Assembly (NCBI GenBank): GCA_037044975.1
Contig: JBAOIL010000008.1
Span: 1-64,000 of the forward strand
Source: JADLHS01 sp020848635
Lineage (GTDB): Bacteria; Verrucomicrobiota; Verrucomicrobiia; Limisphaerales; JADLHS01
Direction: 5' to 3'
DNA length: 64,000 nucleotides
The notes beneath the pieces are model-generated. The model searched no databases and had not been told where the DNA came from. It saw only the letters and a program-made list of their open reading frames with translations. Positions 42,178 to 51,007 of this stretch are shown here, in pieces (within the stretch, counting starts at the first letter, position 1; every line of letters begins with the position of its first letter). Both the position numbers and the translations under genes were made by a program.

Positions 42178-45100
42178 GTGGTTTTCAAGGAAACGTTGCT
42201 TCCGGTGGGTTTCCAAATCGCCGCGCTTTTCGGCATGATTCTGTTTTACCAATCGTCGCCGGCCGCCCTGCCGCCGGGGCTGGAGCCGCAAGTGCAGGAA
42301 GCCTTCTTCCAAGCCATGCTGGCAAACGACACGAATACGGCCCTGAAGCTTCTGTCGGTCAATACTAATTTGGCGCACGCCCCGCATCACAGTAACAAGC
42401 TTCCGTTGCTGGTGGCCACTTCCCAAGGCCACTTGGAAATCGTGGAACTATTGCTGAAGCTCGGCGCGGACGTGAACGCGGAAGGCGACACCTGGAACAC
42501 CGGTAACAAGCGACTGACCGCACTCGACGTTGCGATTTGGTACAATCATCCCTCCATCTGCAAACGGCTGTTGGCAGCCCGGCCCGATCTGAACCATCTC
42601 AGCCCGTGGGACGGCAGCGCGTTACACATGGCCTTCGCTTACAAGCGGGACGAAATGGCCGGCTGGCTGCTGGATCAGGGCGCCGATCCGTTTCTGGTCG
42701 GAGGCAGCCCTTACCGAAAGATCACGCCATTTGAGTTGGCCATCACCCAAGGTGACGGCAAACTGGTTCCACGCATGTTGGCGGATGAACGCCAGCGCCA
42801 TCGCGTGGAGCAATTCCTCAGTGCGAATGGCGCGGGTTTGCTCACGGCGGCTGCCTTGCGCGGCCAGGTGGAGGCCCTCGATGCCTTGCTGCAAGCCGGT
42901 GTGACCGCAGAGCAAACCACCGCCGACAACCGCACCCTCATGCAAGCGGTGGCGCTGGCTTCCGCCACGGCCCCCCGGTCTCCGAGCGATTCCGCCGAAC
43001 GCTGGTCGCGGATTCGTGACCGGCTGCAAAAAGCCGGCGCGGATTACGACGTGTTGGCCGCGACGGGCTTCGGCGATCTCGACACCGCCCGCCGACTCCT
43101 AGCCGCGGACAAAAGTGTGGTTCGCGCCACCGATCACGGGGGCGACACCGCCTTGCACTGGGCCGTGCGCACCGACCGGCTGCCGCTGACTTCCTTCTGG
43201 CTGGAGGCCGGAGTAGCGCCCACCGCGACGAACTTCGCCGGTCAAACCGCGCTCCACCTGGCCGCCGCGCAGGGTTTGGCCGGGCACGTCACGCGGCTGA
43301 TTGCGGCCCGGTCGCCGACGGACGTAAGCGATACGAATGGGTGGACGCCGCTAAATGCCGCGATTGAGGCTAGACAACCGGCAACAATCCGTCTGTTGCT
43401 TAACACCAACCAGACCGACACAACGGCTGCCCGCGGGATTGCCATATCCCTCCACGAAGCTGCCGCGAGCGGAAACATCGTTGCGCTGGCGGCGCTGGTG
43501 AACGCGACCAACATTGAGGCTCGGAACGAGCTCGGCTGCACACCATTTCATCTCGCCATGCAAAACGGACAACTCGGCGCCGCCGCGCTGTTGCTGGACC
43601 GGGGCGCCGACGTCAACGCGCGCGACCCGGAAGGCAACACTGCGCTGCTTCAGATCATCGGCAAGTGGGGCTATTCGATTCTGGGACTACCCTCGGCGGG
43701 TTGGTTCGCTCGCCGGAATCAAACCAGCGAAAAAGCGGCGCACCTGAGTGCCCGGACCGAGAAAGCCGACGACGGATGGTCGCGAAGTCTGGTTCAGGCC
43801 ACCGGATTTCTCCTGGCCAGCGGGGCGGATGGGTCGGCCACGAACCAAGCGGGGAAATCCGCCATGCAACTCGCAATGGAATCTCCCACTTCCGCATTTC
43901 TCAGGGAACGAACTGAGCTACTGAAGTTGCTTGGCCGCTCCGGCGCAGACCTGGACGAACGGGACGAGTATGGCGATACCGCGCTGCATCGCGCCGCGCG
44001 CGAATACAGCGACGAGCATGTTACAGAACTTATCGCCGGCGGGACCAGCCTGAACGCGACCAATCGGCTGGGGCGCACACCGCTCCACGCGTCGGTGGAA
44101 AAACTTGGCGGCTGGGGCGCTGAACCGATTGAAGCGCTGCTGAGGGCCAAGCCCGACGTCAACGCGCAAGACCACGCGGGGCTCACGCCGCTCCACGTCC
44201 TGGCCATGTCGGAAAGCTATTACAAAAGGGAAGCCACCCGGGCATTGCTGGAGGCCGGAGCGGACCCAAAAATTCGTGACCGACGCGGACGCACCGCAAT
44301 GCATCTATTGTTGGCCGGGAAATGGCCCTGGGACAACGCCGAGCAATGTATTGCGCTGCTGGCGGCCGGCGGCCTCGATGTGGCGGCGGCGGACGACCAG
44401 GGAAGAACCCTGCTCCATTATCTAGCCGCAGTGGGGCATGGCAGCCCGATGTTCTTTATCCGCAACCTCACAAACCAAATTTCCTTGCCCAATTTTGACG
44501 TCAACGCCGCCGACCGCGACGGGAATACGGCGTTGCATCTGGCCGCGCGGCATGGCACGGCGGACGTGTTTGAATGGCTTTGCCAGCAAGGCGCAAGCTC
44601 GATCTTACGAATGCTGCCGGGGAAACCCCGCGCCTGCTCGCGTCGAGCAACCGCGATCGCTTCACACGTTTTCGCCTGCCGCCCAGCGAGGACATTTTCG
44701 CCGCCGCGCAACGAGGTGATCTCGAAACTCTCCGCCGTTTGACGACCACCGACGCCCGCCTCGTCCAGACGATTAACCAATCGGGGGAAACTCCCTTGCG
44801 CGTCGCGGCCCGCAACCACCAGACCAATGCGGTCACGTTGCTGCTTGAACACGGCGCCGCTTGGGACGAAATCTCCGCCGCGCGGCTGGGTCGGGCCGCC
44901 GTGCTCCGGGAGATTCTCGTCCGCCGGCCCGAGGTGATCACCAACACCGTGTACGGCACACCGCTCACACACCTCGTGACGGAATCCGATGACGTGACCA
45001 CCCTCAAAGTGCTGCTCGCCGCCGGCGCGGCGGTGAATGGGAGCGATCCGACGGGGCTTTCCGTGTTGGGCGCGGCGCGGTTGAGACACTGTGGCGACAT

Positions 45101-45878
45101 GATCAAGGCCTTGCGGGCGCGGGGTGCGACGGAAAATATTTTTGACGCGATCCGGCTCGATTTGCCGGATACCGCTGCGGCTTTGATCGCGCGCAAACGC
45201 TCGCTGAGCCAGGCCCCCAACGCGCAGGGGTTCATGCCGCTACATCTGGCCGCCGCGTTTGACCGCGAACAAATACTCCGCCTGCTCCTCGACGACCACG
45301 TTCCCCCGGACCTTCGCCATGAACGCAGCGGAGTCACGGCGCTGCATGTAGCGGCCGTCTGTCACCGCACAAACGCCGCCGCGCAGCTCCTTCAAGCGAA
45401 GGCGGCGGCGGAATCGGTGGATTTTGCCGGTTTTGCACCGCTCCACTACGCGGCCGCTTGCGGCTCAGCGGACGTGGCGGCAGTGCTGCTACGCCACGGC
45501 GCCCAGCCCAATATGATCACAAAACCCGCGACCAGGGGTACCGACCCTATGTGGCGCCGCTTTCCGGCCCAAAGCACCGCACTACATCTGGCGGCGCTCG
45601 CTGGCCAAGCAGACGTAATTGAGATTTTGTTGCGAGCAGGCGCGAACGTGAACGCCACCAATGCCGATGGTCTGACGCCGCTGGACATGACGCAGCAGCC
45701 GGGTCGGATCGTCCCGGGCTTCGCACTTCAAATGACGTTTGTGCAAATGAACGCGCCCGGTTTGACCAATCGGGTGGCGCGCGTTCCGATGCCGCCGCAA
45801 ACCCAAACCGCCGCGCGGCTGCTCGAACAGGCCGGCGCCAGGTCTAGGCAACCCGCACGGTCAGGTTGGCCGCGCTAG
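42178..45878 (+). CDS. Giant exported ankyrin-repeat protein, frameshifted
   Basis: This protein of about 1230 residues is made of roughly thirty ankyrin units with the usual T-x-L-H-x-A pattern (GDTALHWAVRTDRLPLTSFW, GQTALHLAAAQGLAGHVTRL, GNTALHLAARHGTADVFEWL, GVTALHVAAVCHRTNAAAQL). It begins with a hydrophobic signal-like stretch (LLPVGFQIAALFGMILFYQS), so export is likely. The start is uncertain: GTG at 42178 covers the whole hydrophobic region, while ATG at 42235 would cut it. The frame breaks once near 44590, inside a repeat, and continues to TAG at 45878. Ankyrin proteins mediate protein contacts, and no enzymatic domain is present. Confidence 0.75.
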
Positions 45879-45921
45879 CCGCAAACTCGACATCCGCCGC
45901 GCGACTGTTTAGTTTCCCCCC

Positions 45922-46875
45922 GTGAATTTTCTGGTCACCGGCGGTGCGGGTTTTATTGGTTCCCACGTGTGCGAGCGTTTGCTCGGCGCGGGCCATGCCG
46001 TTTGGGCCTACGATGACCTTAACAACTTTTACGATCCGCAAATCAAACGCCGCAATCTGCGGAACATTCAATCGCTGGCGAAGCCGTTTGAGTTCGTCCA
46101 TGGCGACCTGGTGGATCGGGTGGCGTTGGAGGATTTGATTGCGAGCGTGAAGTTCGATCAAGTAATCCATCTCGCGGCGCGCGCGGGCGTTCGCCCCAGT
46201 CTTGCCGAACCAGCGCTCTACCAGCGCGTCAACGTTGAAGGCACGGTGAACGTCCTCGAAGCCGCCCGCTTGCACGGCGTGAAAAAGCTCACCCTCGCGT
46301 CGTCATCATCGGTCTATGGGGTGAACGCCAAAGTACCGTTCAGCGAGAGTGATCCCATTTTCTCCGCCATCTCGCCTTATGCCGCCAGCAAGCTCGCGTG
46401 CGAAGCGCTCGGCCATGTCTATCATCACATCTACGGACTCGACGTGGCGATGCTCCGCTTCTTCACCGTCTATGGCCCGCGGCAACGGCCGGATCTGGCG
46501 ATTCACAAATTCGCCCAACTCATCAGTGACGGGAAACCCATCCCCGTATTCGGCGATAGCCGCACCGCACGCGATTACACCTATATCACGGACATCGTGG
46601 ACGGCGTGATCGCCTGCACGCAAAAGACATTCGGCTTTGAGATTTTTAACCTGGGCGAATCCCAGACCGTAACGTTGAGCCAGTTGATTGCGCTCCTGGA
46701 AGAAGCCCTGGGCCAACCGGCCATTCTCGACCGCCAACCGATTCAGCCGGGCGACGTACCAATCACCTTCGCTGATATTTCCAAGGCCCGCGAGAGATTG
46801 GGCTACCAGCCGCGCGTAAAGATTGCCGACGGCATCCCTTTGTTTGTAGATTGGTTTCGGCAGAACAACCCATAG
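45922..46875 (+). CDS. NAD-dependent sugar-nucleotide epimerase (SDR, UDP-glucuronate epimerase-like)
   Basis: This extended SDR of 317 residues has the Rossmann motif NFLVTGGAGFIGSHVCERLL, HLAARAGVRPSLAEP, the catalytic Ser region LASSSSVYG, the YxxxK motif in SPYAASKLACEALGH, and FFTVYGPRQRPDLAIHKFA with DYTYITDIVDGVIAC. The YDDLNNFYDPQIKRRNL segment is characteristic of UDP-glucuronate/UDP-galacturonate 4-epimerases. It therefore probably makes UDP-galacturonate for cell-surface polysaccharide, though other 4-epimerase substrates are possible. The start is a GTG at 45922 right before the Rossmann strand. No convincing ribosome-binding site is seen. The next gene follows after 9 bases. Confidence 0.85.
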   Translation: MNFLVTGGAGFIGSHVCERLLGAGHAVWAYDDLNNFYDPQIKRRNLRNIQSLAKPFEFVHGDLVDRVALEDLIASVKFDQVIHLAARAGVRPSLAEPALYQRVNVEGTVNVLEAARLHGVKKLTLASSSSVYGVNAKVPFSESDPIFSAISPYAASKLACEALGHVYHHIYGLDVAMLRFFTVYGPRQRPDLAIHKFAQLISDGKPIPVFGDSRTARDYTYITDIVDGVIACTQKTFGFEIFNLGESQTVTLSQLIALLEEALGQPAILDRQPIQPGDVPITFADISKARERLGYQPRVKIADGIPLFVDWFRQNNP

Positions 46876-46884
46876 AATACCGCC

Positions 46885-47469
46885 ATGAATCAAGCCGGAA
46901 TCATCTCCCGCCCCAACTTGAAAGACGCGCTCGCCGTCTGGAACCAACTACTCGCCGCCACGGGCCACGCGACGGACTTGCTGTGGATTTTCGAGGAGAA
47001 CCTGTGCTTCGAGAAACGCCCGGATCTGCCCGGCGGGCTTCACATCGGTTTTCAAACCCGCTTTGCCCCCGTGCCGCCGGACGCCCTCGAAATCGCCTAC
47101 GAACATTTCTGCGAGTCGGACGCGCGCCTCGTGTTCTACCGCCTCGGCGAGAGCAAAGGCCGCTCCGTCTGCGTCTTGCTTGGCGATGCCTGGTTCGACG
47201 AAAAGCAGGAAAGCGATGGCTTCGTGCGGCGCAACGAGTGGGGCTTTTCCTTTCACCCCGGCCAGAGGATCGAGATTGAGGAAGTCAACGACATGCGCCG
47301 CTGGATTCGGCGCATTCGCCGCGAGCGACCGCTGCATGACGTGGATTTCTGCATGACCCTCGCCGCCGTGGACGAAATTCAGGTCCATGGCCGCGTGCTG
47401 TCCGCGGGCGAGCGCTACTCGGAGTCCATGCTCGGCCAACTGCGGCGCATTTTCTCGCACGCAAATTGA
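46885..47469 (+). CDS. Conserved hypothetical protein, 194 residues
   Basis: It starts MNQAGIISRPNLKDALAVWN with LLWIFEENLCFEKRPDLPGG, RLVFYRLGESKGRSVCVLLG and a basic stretch RRWIRRIRRERPLHDVDFC. It is a soluble alpha/beta protein with no signal peptide and no domain I can name. The ATG comes 9 bases after the epimerase stop, so it is likely in the same transcript. The frame is intact and codon use matches its neighbours. Confidence 0.6.
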   Translation: MNQAGIISRPNLKDALAVWNQLLAATGHATDLLWIFEENLCFEKRPDLPGGLHIGFQTRFAPVPPDALEIAYEHFCESDARLVFYRLGESKGRSVCVLLGDAWFDEKQESDGFVRRNEWGFSFHPGQRIEIEEVNDMRRWIRRIRRERPLHDVDFCMTLAAVDEIQVHGRVLSAGERYSESMLGQLRRIFSHAN

Positions 47470-47563
47470 CCGGGCTGGTTCCAGCTCGTTAATGCCGCCC
47501 GGCGCCGAGCTTGGGCAAGGTAGGTCGGGGGGGACTGTAAATCCACCCCTGTTTGCAAGCCGT

Positions 47564-48148
47564 TCAGCCGCCAACCCCGGCGTATTCCTCGTCCTGCTTG
47601 AGATTGCGACCCATCAGGACGTATTCGTGCGTTACCGCTTTCATGTCGAGCACGTAATCGTCAACGCGCATCAACTCGTTGAAGCCCAGTTGCGCCAGCA
47701 CCTGCAATGCAATCTTGCGTTCGCCGTTCACCTCCGCCTCCAGCCGGCGCAGGCCACAATGGCGCGCGAGGTGGATCAACTCCGTCAACAGCACCTTCGA
47801 CACGTCGCGTCCGCGATACTCCGGATGCGTCAGCAGCGTGATCAAGCCGATATGCCGTTTCCAGCCACCACCGCGTTGGTGCAAGGTCGCCTCCCCGATC
47901 ACCTTTTTGCCGTGCAACATGAGCAGCGGCAGATTGCGCTCGAAATCCGGCTGGCGACACCATTGCCGGAACAACGTACGATCCGTGATGGGTTGCTTGA
48001 CGAACAGCCGTTCCTCTTCCGGCACGAACAGGAAGAATTTTTGCAGCCGCAAATCATCGCGACGGTTGAGCGGACGGACCACCACCGGGGTGGCGTCGCG
48101 CAGTTTGGTTTGGAGCGGATATTTGTCGAGCGCGTCTTCAAGTAGCAT
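47564..48148 (-). CDS. GNAT family N-acetyltransferase
   Basis: This cytoplasmic acyl-CoA-dependent transferase has about 194 residues. It starts MLLEDALDKYPLQTKLRDAT, with the GNAT pattern VVVRPLNRRDDLRLQKFFLF, GEATLHQRGG, IGLITLLTHPEYRGRDVSKV (acetyl-CoA binding, R/Q-x-x-G-x-G/A region) and VLAQLGFNELMRVDDYVLDM. The substrate is unknown. I chose the ATG at 48148, preceded by GAAAGGG, over longer in-frame extensions. It converges on the hypothetical gene ending at 47469. Confidence 0.75.
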   Translation of the reverse strand: MLLEDALDKYPLQTKLRDATPVVVRPLNRRDDLRLQKFFLFVPEEERLFVKQPITDRTLFRQWCRQPDFERNLPLLMLHGKKVIGEATLHQRGGGWKRHIGLITLLTHPEYRGRDVSKVLLTELIHLARHCGLRRLEAEVNGERKIALQVLAQLGFNELMRVDDYVLDMKAVTHEYVLMGRNLKQDEEYAGVGG

Positions 48149-48344
48149 AGTTTGACCCTTTCTTGCTGAGGGTTTAACAGGAACGCCGATGGTGGGGAAG
48201 CTGAGAATTGGCAATCACTCACCCGGAATTGCCTGCCCCCTCTGGCCCTTCCGTGGATAAGCCGTCCGCCTTCGTTGCCCCCACGGCTTGGTATTGGTCT
48301 GCCGGGACAGACTAATCCTTCCAGGTCGCCACCCCCTGATTTGA

Positions 48345-48376
48345 CAAAGAAAAGACGCGCCCGGTCTTGGCGCGTC
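48345..48376 (-). terminator. Intrinsic terminator downstream of the Old Yellow Enzyme gene
   Basis: On the minus strand an 8-bp perfect stem (GACGCGCC, 7-base loop, GGCGCGTC) is followed by TTTTCTTTG. It lies 37 bases after the stop of the minus-strand gene at 48413. Confidence 0.65.
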
Positions 48377-48387
48377 CTCCGTAAATC

Positions 48388-48427
48388 TGTTGCCGCAGGT
48401 AGTTCAGCACCCTCAACGAACACCCGC
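48388..48427 (-). pseudogene. MoeB-rhodanese gene fragment a (rhodanese middle)
   Basis: These 40 bases match 35 of 40 positions in the rhodanese copy at 58282-58321 (the part coding GVRSLKALNFLRQQ). They overlap the last codons and stop of the Old Yellow Enzyme gene, whose final AGVR and TGA are read from this piece. Confidence 0.6.
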
Positions 48428-49506
48428 AGGGGTTGTTTCACAATCCGCCAAGGTCGGGTAGTCTGTATAACCTCTCGCTCCGTCCGCATAAAACGTGGAT
48501 GAGTCTGGCGTGTTGAGCGGTGCGTTCTGGGCGAACCTTTTCGGAAGATCAGGATTGGCAATGAATGCCTTACCGAACGCGATGGCATCCGCTTCGCCGG
48601 TTTGGAGCAGTTGTTCAGCGCTCTCGCGGGTGTGGGCTTCATTGGCCACATAAACCCCGCCAAATTGTTTCTTCAACTCCGGCCCGAGGCGGATCGCCCC
48701 GACTGATTCACGGGCGCAGATGAACGCGATCTTGCGCCGGCCCAATTCGCGGGCGACGTATCCGAACGTGGCCGCGGGATTGGAATCGCCCATGTCATGC
48801 GCATCACCGCGCGGCGCGAGGTGCATGCCCACCCGGCCCGCGCCCCAAACGGAAATCGATGGCATCGGTGACTTCAAGCATCAGCCGGGCGCGGTTTTCA
48901 ATCGGCCCGCCGTAGTCATCGGTGCGTTGGTTCGTGCTGTCCTGAAGAAATTGATCGAGCAGATAACCATTCGCGCCATGGATCTCCACGCCGTCAAAAC
49001 CCGCCGCGAGCGCGTTCACCGCGCCCTGCCGATACGATTCGATGATGCCCGGAATCTCGATCGCCTGGAGCGCGCGTGGTGTGACGAACGACTTGTGTGG
49101 CCGGATCAAGCTCACATGGCCCTTCGGTGCGATGGCGCTGGGCGCGACCGGCAATGCGCCGTCTAGATACGAGGGATCCGAAATGCGACCCGACGTGCCA
49201 GAGTTGCAGGAACATTTTCCCGCCCGCTTCATGAACGGCAGCGGTGATCTGCTTCCAACCGGCGATGTGTTCCGGCGACCAGATGCCCGGCGTGTTCGGA
49301 TAACCCACACCCATCGGCGAGACGGAGGTGGCCTCGCTGAGGATGAGTCCGGCCGAAGCGCGTTGGACGTAATAATCACGCATCAAGGCGTTCGGCACGC
49401 GACCCGCGCTGGCGCGGCAACGCGTGAGCGGTGCCATAAAAACCCGGTTGGGCAGGTGCAGTTCGCCGAGGGATAGAGGTTCGAGCAGTGTCAGTTTGTC
49501 AGTCAT
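48413..49506 (-). CDS. Old Yellow Enzyme family alkene reductase (NADH:flavin oxidoreductase), frameshifted
   Basis: This FMN-dependent enzyme of about 364 residues reduces activated C=C bonds. Conserved parts are TLLEPLSLGELHLPNRVFMA, PLTRCRASAGRVPNALMRDY, SVSPMGVGYPNTPGIWSPEH, KMFLQLWHVG, GFDGVEIHGANGYLLDQFLQ, DSTNQRTDDYGGPIENRARL, and the end AIAFGKAFIANPDLPKRFA with GYTDYPTL. The frame breaks near 49195 and 48850 in conserved stretches, probably sequencing errors. The C-terminal tail after GYTDYPTL (ADCETTPAGVR) is atypical and ends inside a MoeB-rhodanese fragment. It is bounded on both sides by such fragments. Confidence 0.85.
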
Positions 49507-49662
49507 CAGGCGCAAAGAATACGGATAATTTGAATTCTTGCAAACATGCGGCCACGAATTTGTTTATCATGGCGGCTTTACTGCAATTGAGTCGGTCTGC
49601 GGCCCTTCCGCTTTGGGGGCGCGTTGGCTTGCCCCGTGAGATGACCCGGCTGATCTCACTGG

Positions 49663-49713
49663 GGATGGCGCAGAATAGATCGTAATCAATCAACTCCTGC
49701 ACGACTGCTCACC
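49663..49713 (-). pseudogene. MoeB-rhodanese gene fragment f (linker)
   Basis: On the minus strand this codes ELIDYDLFCAIP, a version of the LIDYDQFCGIP linker between the adenylyltransferase and rhodanese domains. It aligns with 58565-58619 and 62661-62716. It overlaps the 3' end of the hypothetical gene at 49690. Confidence 0.65.
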
Positions 49714-50373
49714 ACCGAGTGCCTCGCCCTGAATGATCTTGCGCGCCTCCTCAATCTTCGCCGAGACCCGGCGCGACCCTCCGCCTCCAATCGCTCGAAG
49801 CGGGGGTCGTTGAAGATCCGCCTGCACCACCTTCCGACCTTTGCCGAGCGAATCCTTAAGCGTGCCGGCCATCGCGGCCACGCGCCGGTCGTAAGTGCCG
49901 AGCCGTTCGCGCAGGCGTTCCACCGACCGCGTCTCGAAGAACTCGCCTTCGTCCGTCACCTTCACCTCTACGCCAAAGTCGCGCCACAAATCCAACACGC
50001 TGATGACGCGTCGACGGCACGACAGAAAATGTTCCCAACCGTGCTGCGCCGCGTACTGGGTTTTGCACGCGACGGTCAGCTTCCAGTGCGGGCTACTCCG
50101 ATACCGACACAATCCAATCTCCGCCGGTTCTGATCCAGCGCGGGGCAACACCATCACGCTCCAGCCCAATTTCGCCGGAATGAAATCGCCCGTGGTATCG
50201 CCGTTGGGAAGCTTGCGAAGTTTGATTTCATCCGGCCCGCCGCGTTTTGGCCCGAGCACTTTCTCGCAGCTAATCTTTTGGGCAAACGCCTTCGTGCGCG
50301 CGGCCAGTTCCTTCACCACGGTGTCGGAAATTTCCCGCTGCGTGGAAAGCGTGCAGTGAATGGTCAGGCCCAT
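49690..50373 (-). CDS. Conserved hypothetical protein, about 227 residues
   Basis: The ATG at 50373 gives MGLTIHCTLSTQREISDTVV, then LAARTKAFAQKISCEKVLGP, DTTGDFIPAKLGWSVMVLPR and WEHFLSCRRRVISVLDLWRD. The soluble alpha/beta protein has a lysine/arginine-rich C-terminal helix. I know no domain. The last eight codons run into a MoeB-rhodanese linker fragment, so the natural C-terminus may have been replaced. The frame is otherwise intact. Confidence 0.6.
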   Translation of the reverse strand: MGLTIHCTLSTQREISDTVVKELAARTKAFAQKISCEKVLGPKRGGPDEIKLRKLPNGDTTGDFIPAKLGWSVMVLPRAGSEPAEIGLCRYRSSPHWKLTVACKTQYAAQHGWEHFLSCRRRVISVLDLWRDFGVEVKVTDEGEFFETRSVERLRERLGTYDRRVAAMAGTLKDSLGKGRKVVQADLQRPPLRAIGGGGSRRVSAKIEEARKIIQGEALGGEQSCRS

Positions 50374-50940
50374 TCGCTGTTTGTAGCAATTGAACGAAGC
50401 TCGCTCAAGCCCGCCGTTCCGGGAGCAGATGAACAATGGTGTTCACGCTCGCCCTCATCCCGGCGTGGACTCGTTCGCTCCCGCTCTCTCGGCCCTGCGG
50501 GCCTCCGGCTGCGCCGGATTCCTTTCGTCGCTTCCCAAGCAACTCAAGTCGGGCAAAATGGTTTGCCGCAGGAAGTGACGGCAACAACGGCGCGCCGTTA
50601 AACTTTGCGATTTCGTATTCGTTCGGCTCGCGGACGTCAATGACCCTGATGCCGAGGCCCGGGTTGTCGAGCACGCTTATCCTTCGATTCCTAGCAACTA
50701 CTACCAACCGCTCAACCCTTGTCTGTCTGCGGCCAACTGATAGGGTTCTCAGAGCTATGAAAAGGGCACCCCCCTCTCGAGCTTCAACCGCACGGCTTTT
50801 GCTATTGTGGCCATTCGTTCCGGGAACGCGCAAACACCCACCGACGCCGCTTACGCCAACCAGTTCGCGATTATCCCAATGGATCAACGCGATGCTGTGG
50901 CCAGCAGACAATATCAGGGCGACGGTTTGTCCGTCAGCAC
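50374..50940. other. 567-base gap without a gene
   Basis: It contains a degenerate MoeB-rhodanese fragment (50561-50678) and no start codon with a convincing protein. Several open frames cross it, but their translations look random (Ser/Pro/Arg-rich). One frame at about 50741-50964 has a more protein-like composition (SFNRTAFAIVAIRSGNAQ) but no start codon. Confidence 0.5.
50561..50678 (-). pseudogene. MoeB-rhodanese gene fragment b (rhodanese start plus a scrap of the middle)
   Basis: On the minus strand this codes NPGLGIRVIDVREPNEYEIA, aligning with NPSLGIKVIDVREADEYEIA of the copy at 58202-58614. It is followed on the left by GTTTGCCGCAGGAAGT, a piece of the 'middle' region, with the sequence in between deleted. 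It is clearly a decayed copy. Confidence 0.7.
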
Positions 50941-50973
50941 GGCTCCGAGAAGTTTTACCGTTTGAGTGAGTAA
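50941..50973 (+). pseudogene. C-terminal tail of a lost surface-protein gene
   Basis: The frame codes GSEKFYRLSE and TAA, matching ASQKFYRLSQ and TAA at the end of the next gene (54013-54045). Similarity continues across the following intergenic stretch into the next signal peptide: 50941-51100 aligns with 54013-54170. Confidence 0.6.
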
Positions 50974-51007
50974 TTCATCCTGAAAACAATTCACCGGGGA
51001 CAAAATC

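Noticed and set aside
50436..50969. 177-codon + strand ORF between the hypothetical gene and the PKD protein
   Set aside because: Its translation is Ser/Pro/Arg-rich and it runs antisense through a decayed rhodanese fragment.
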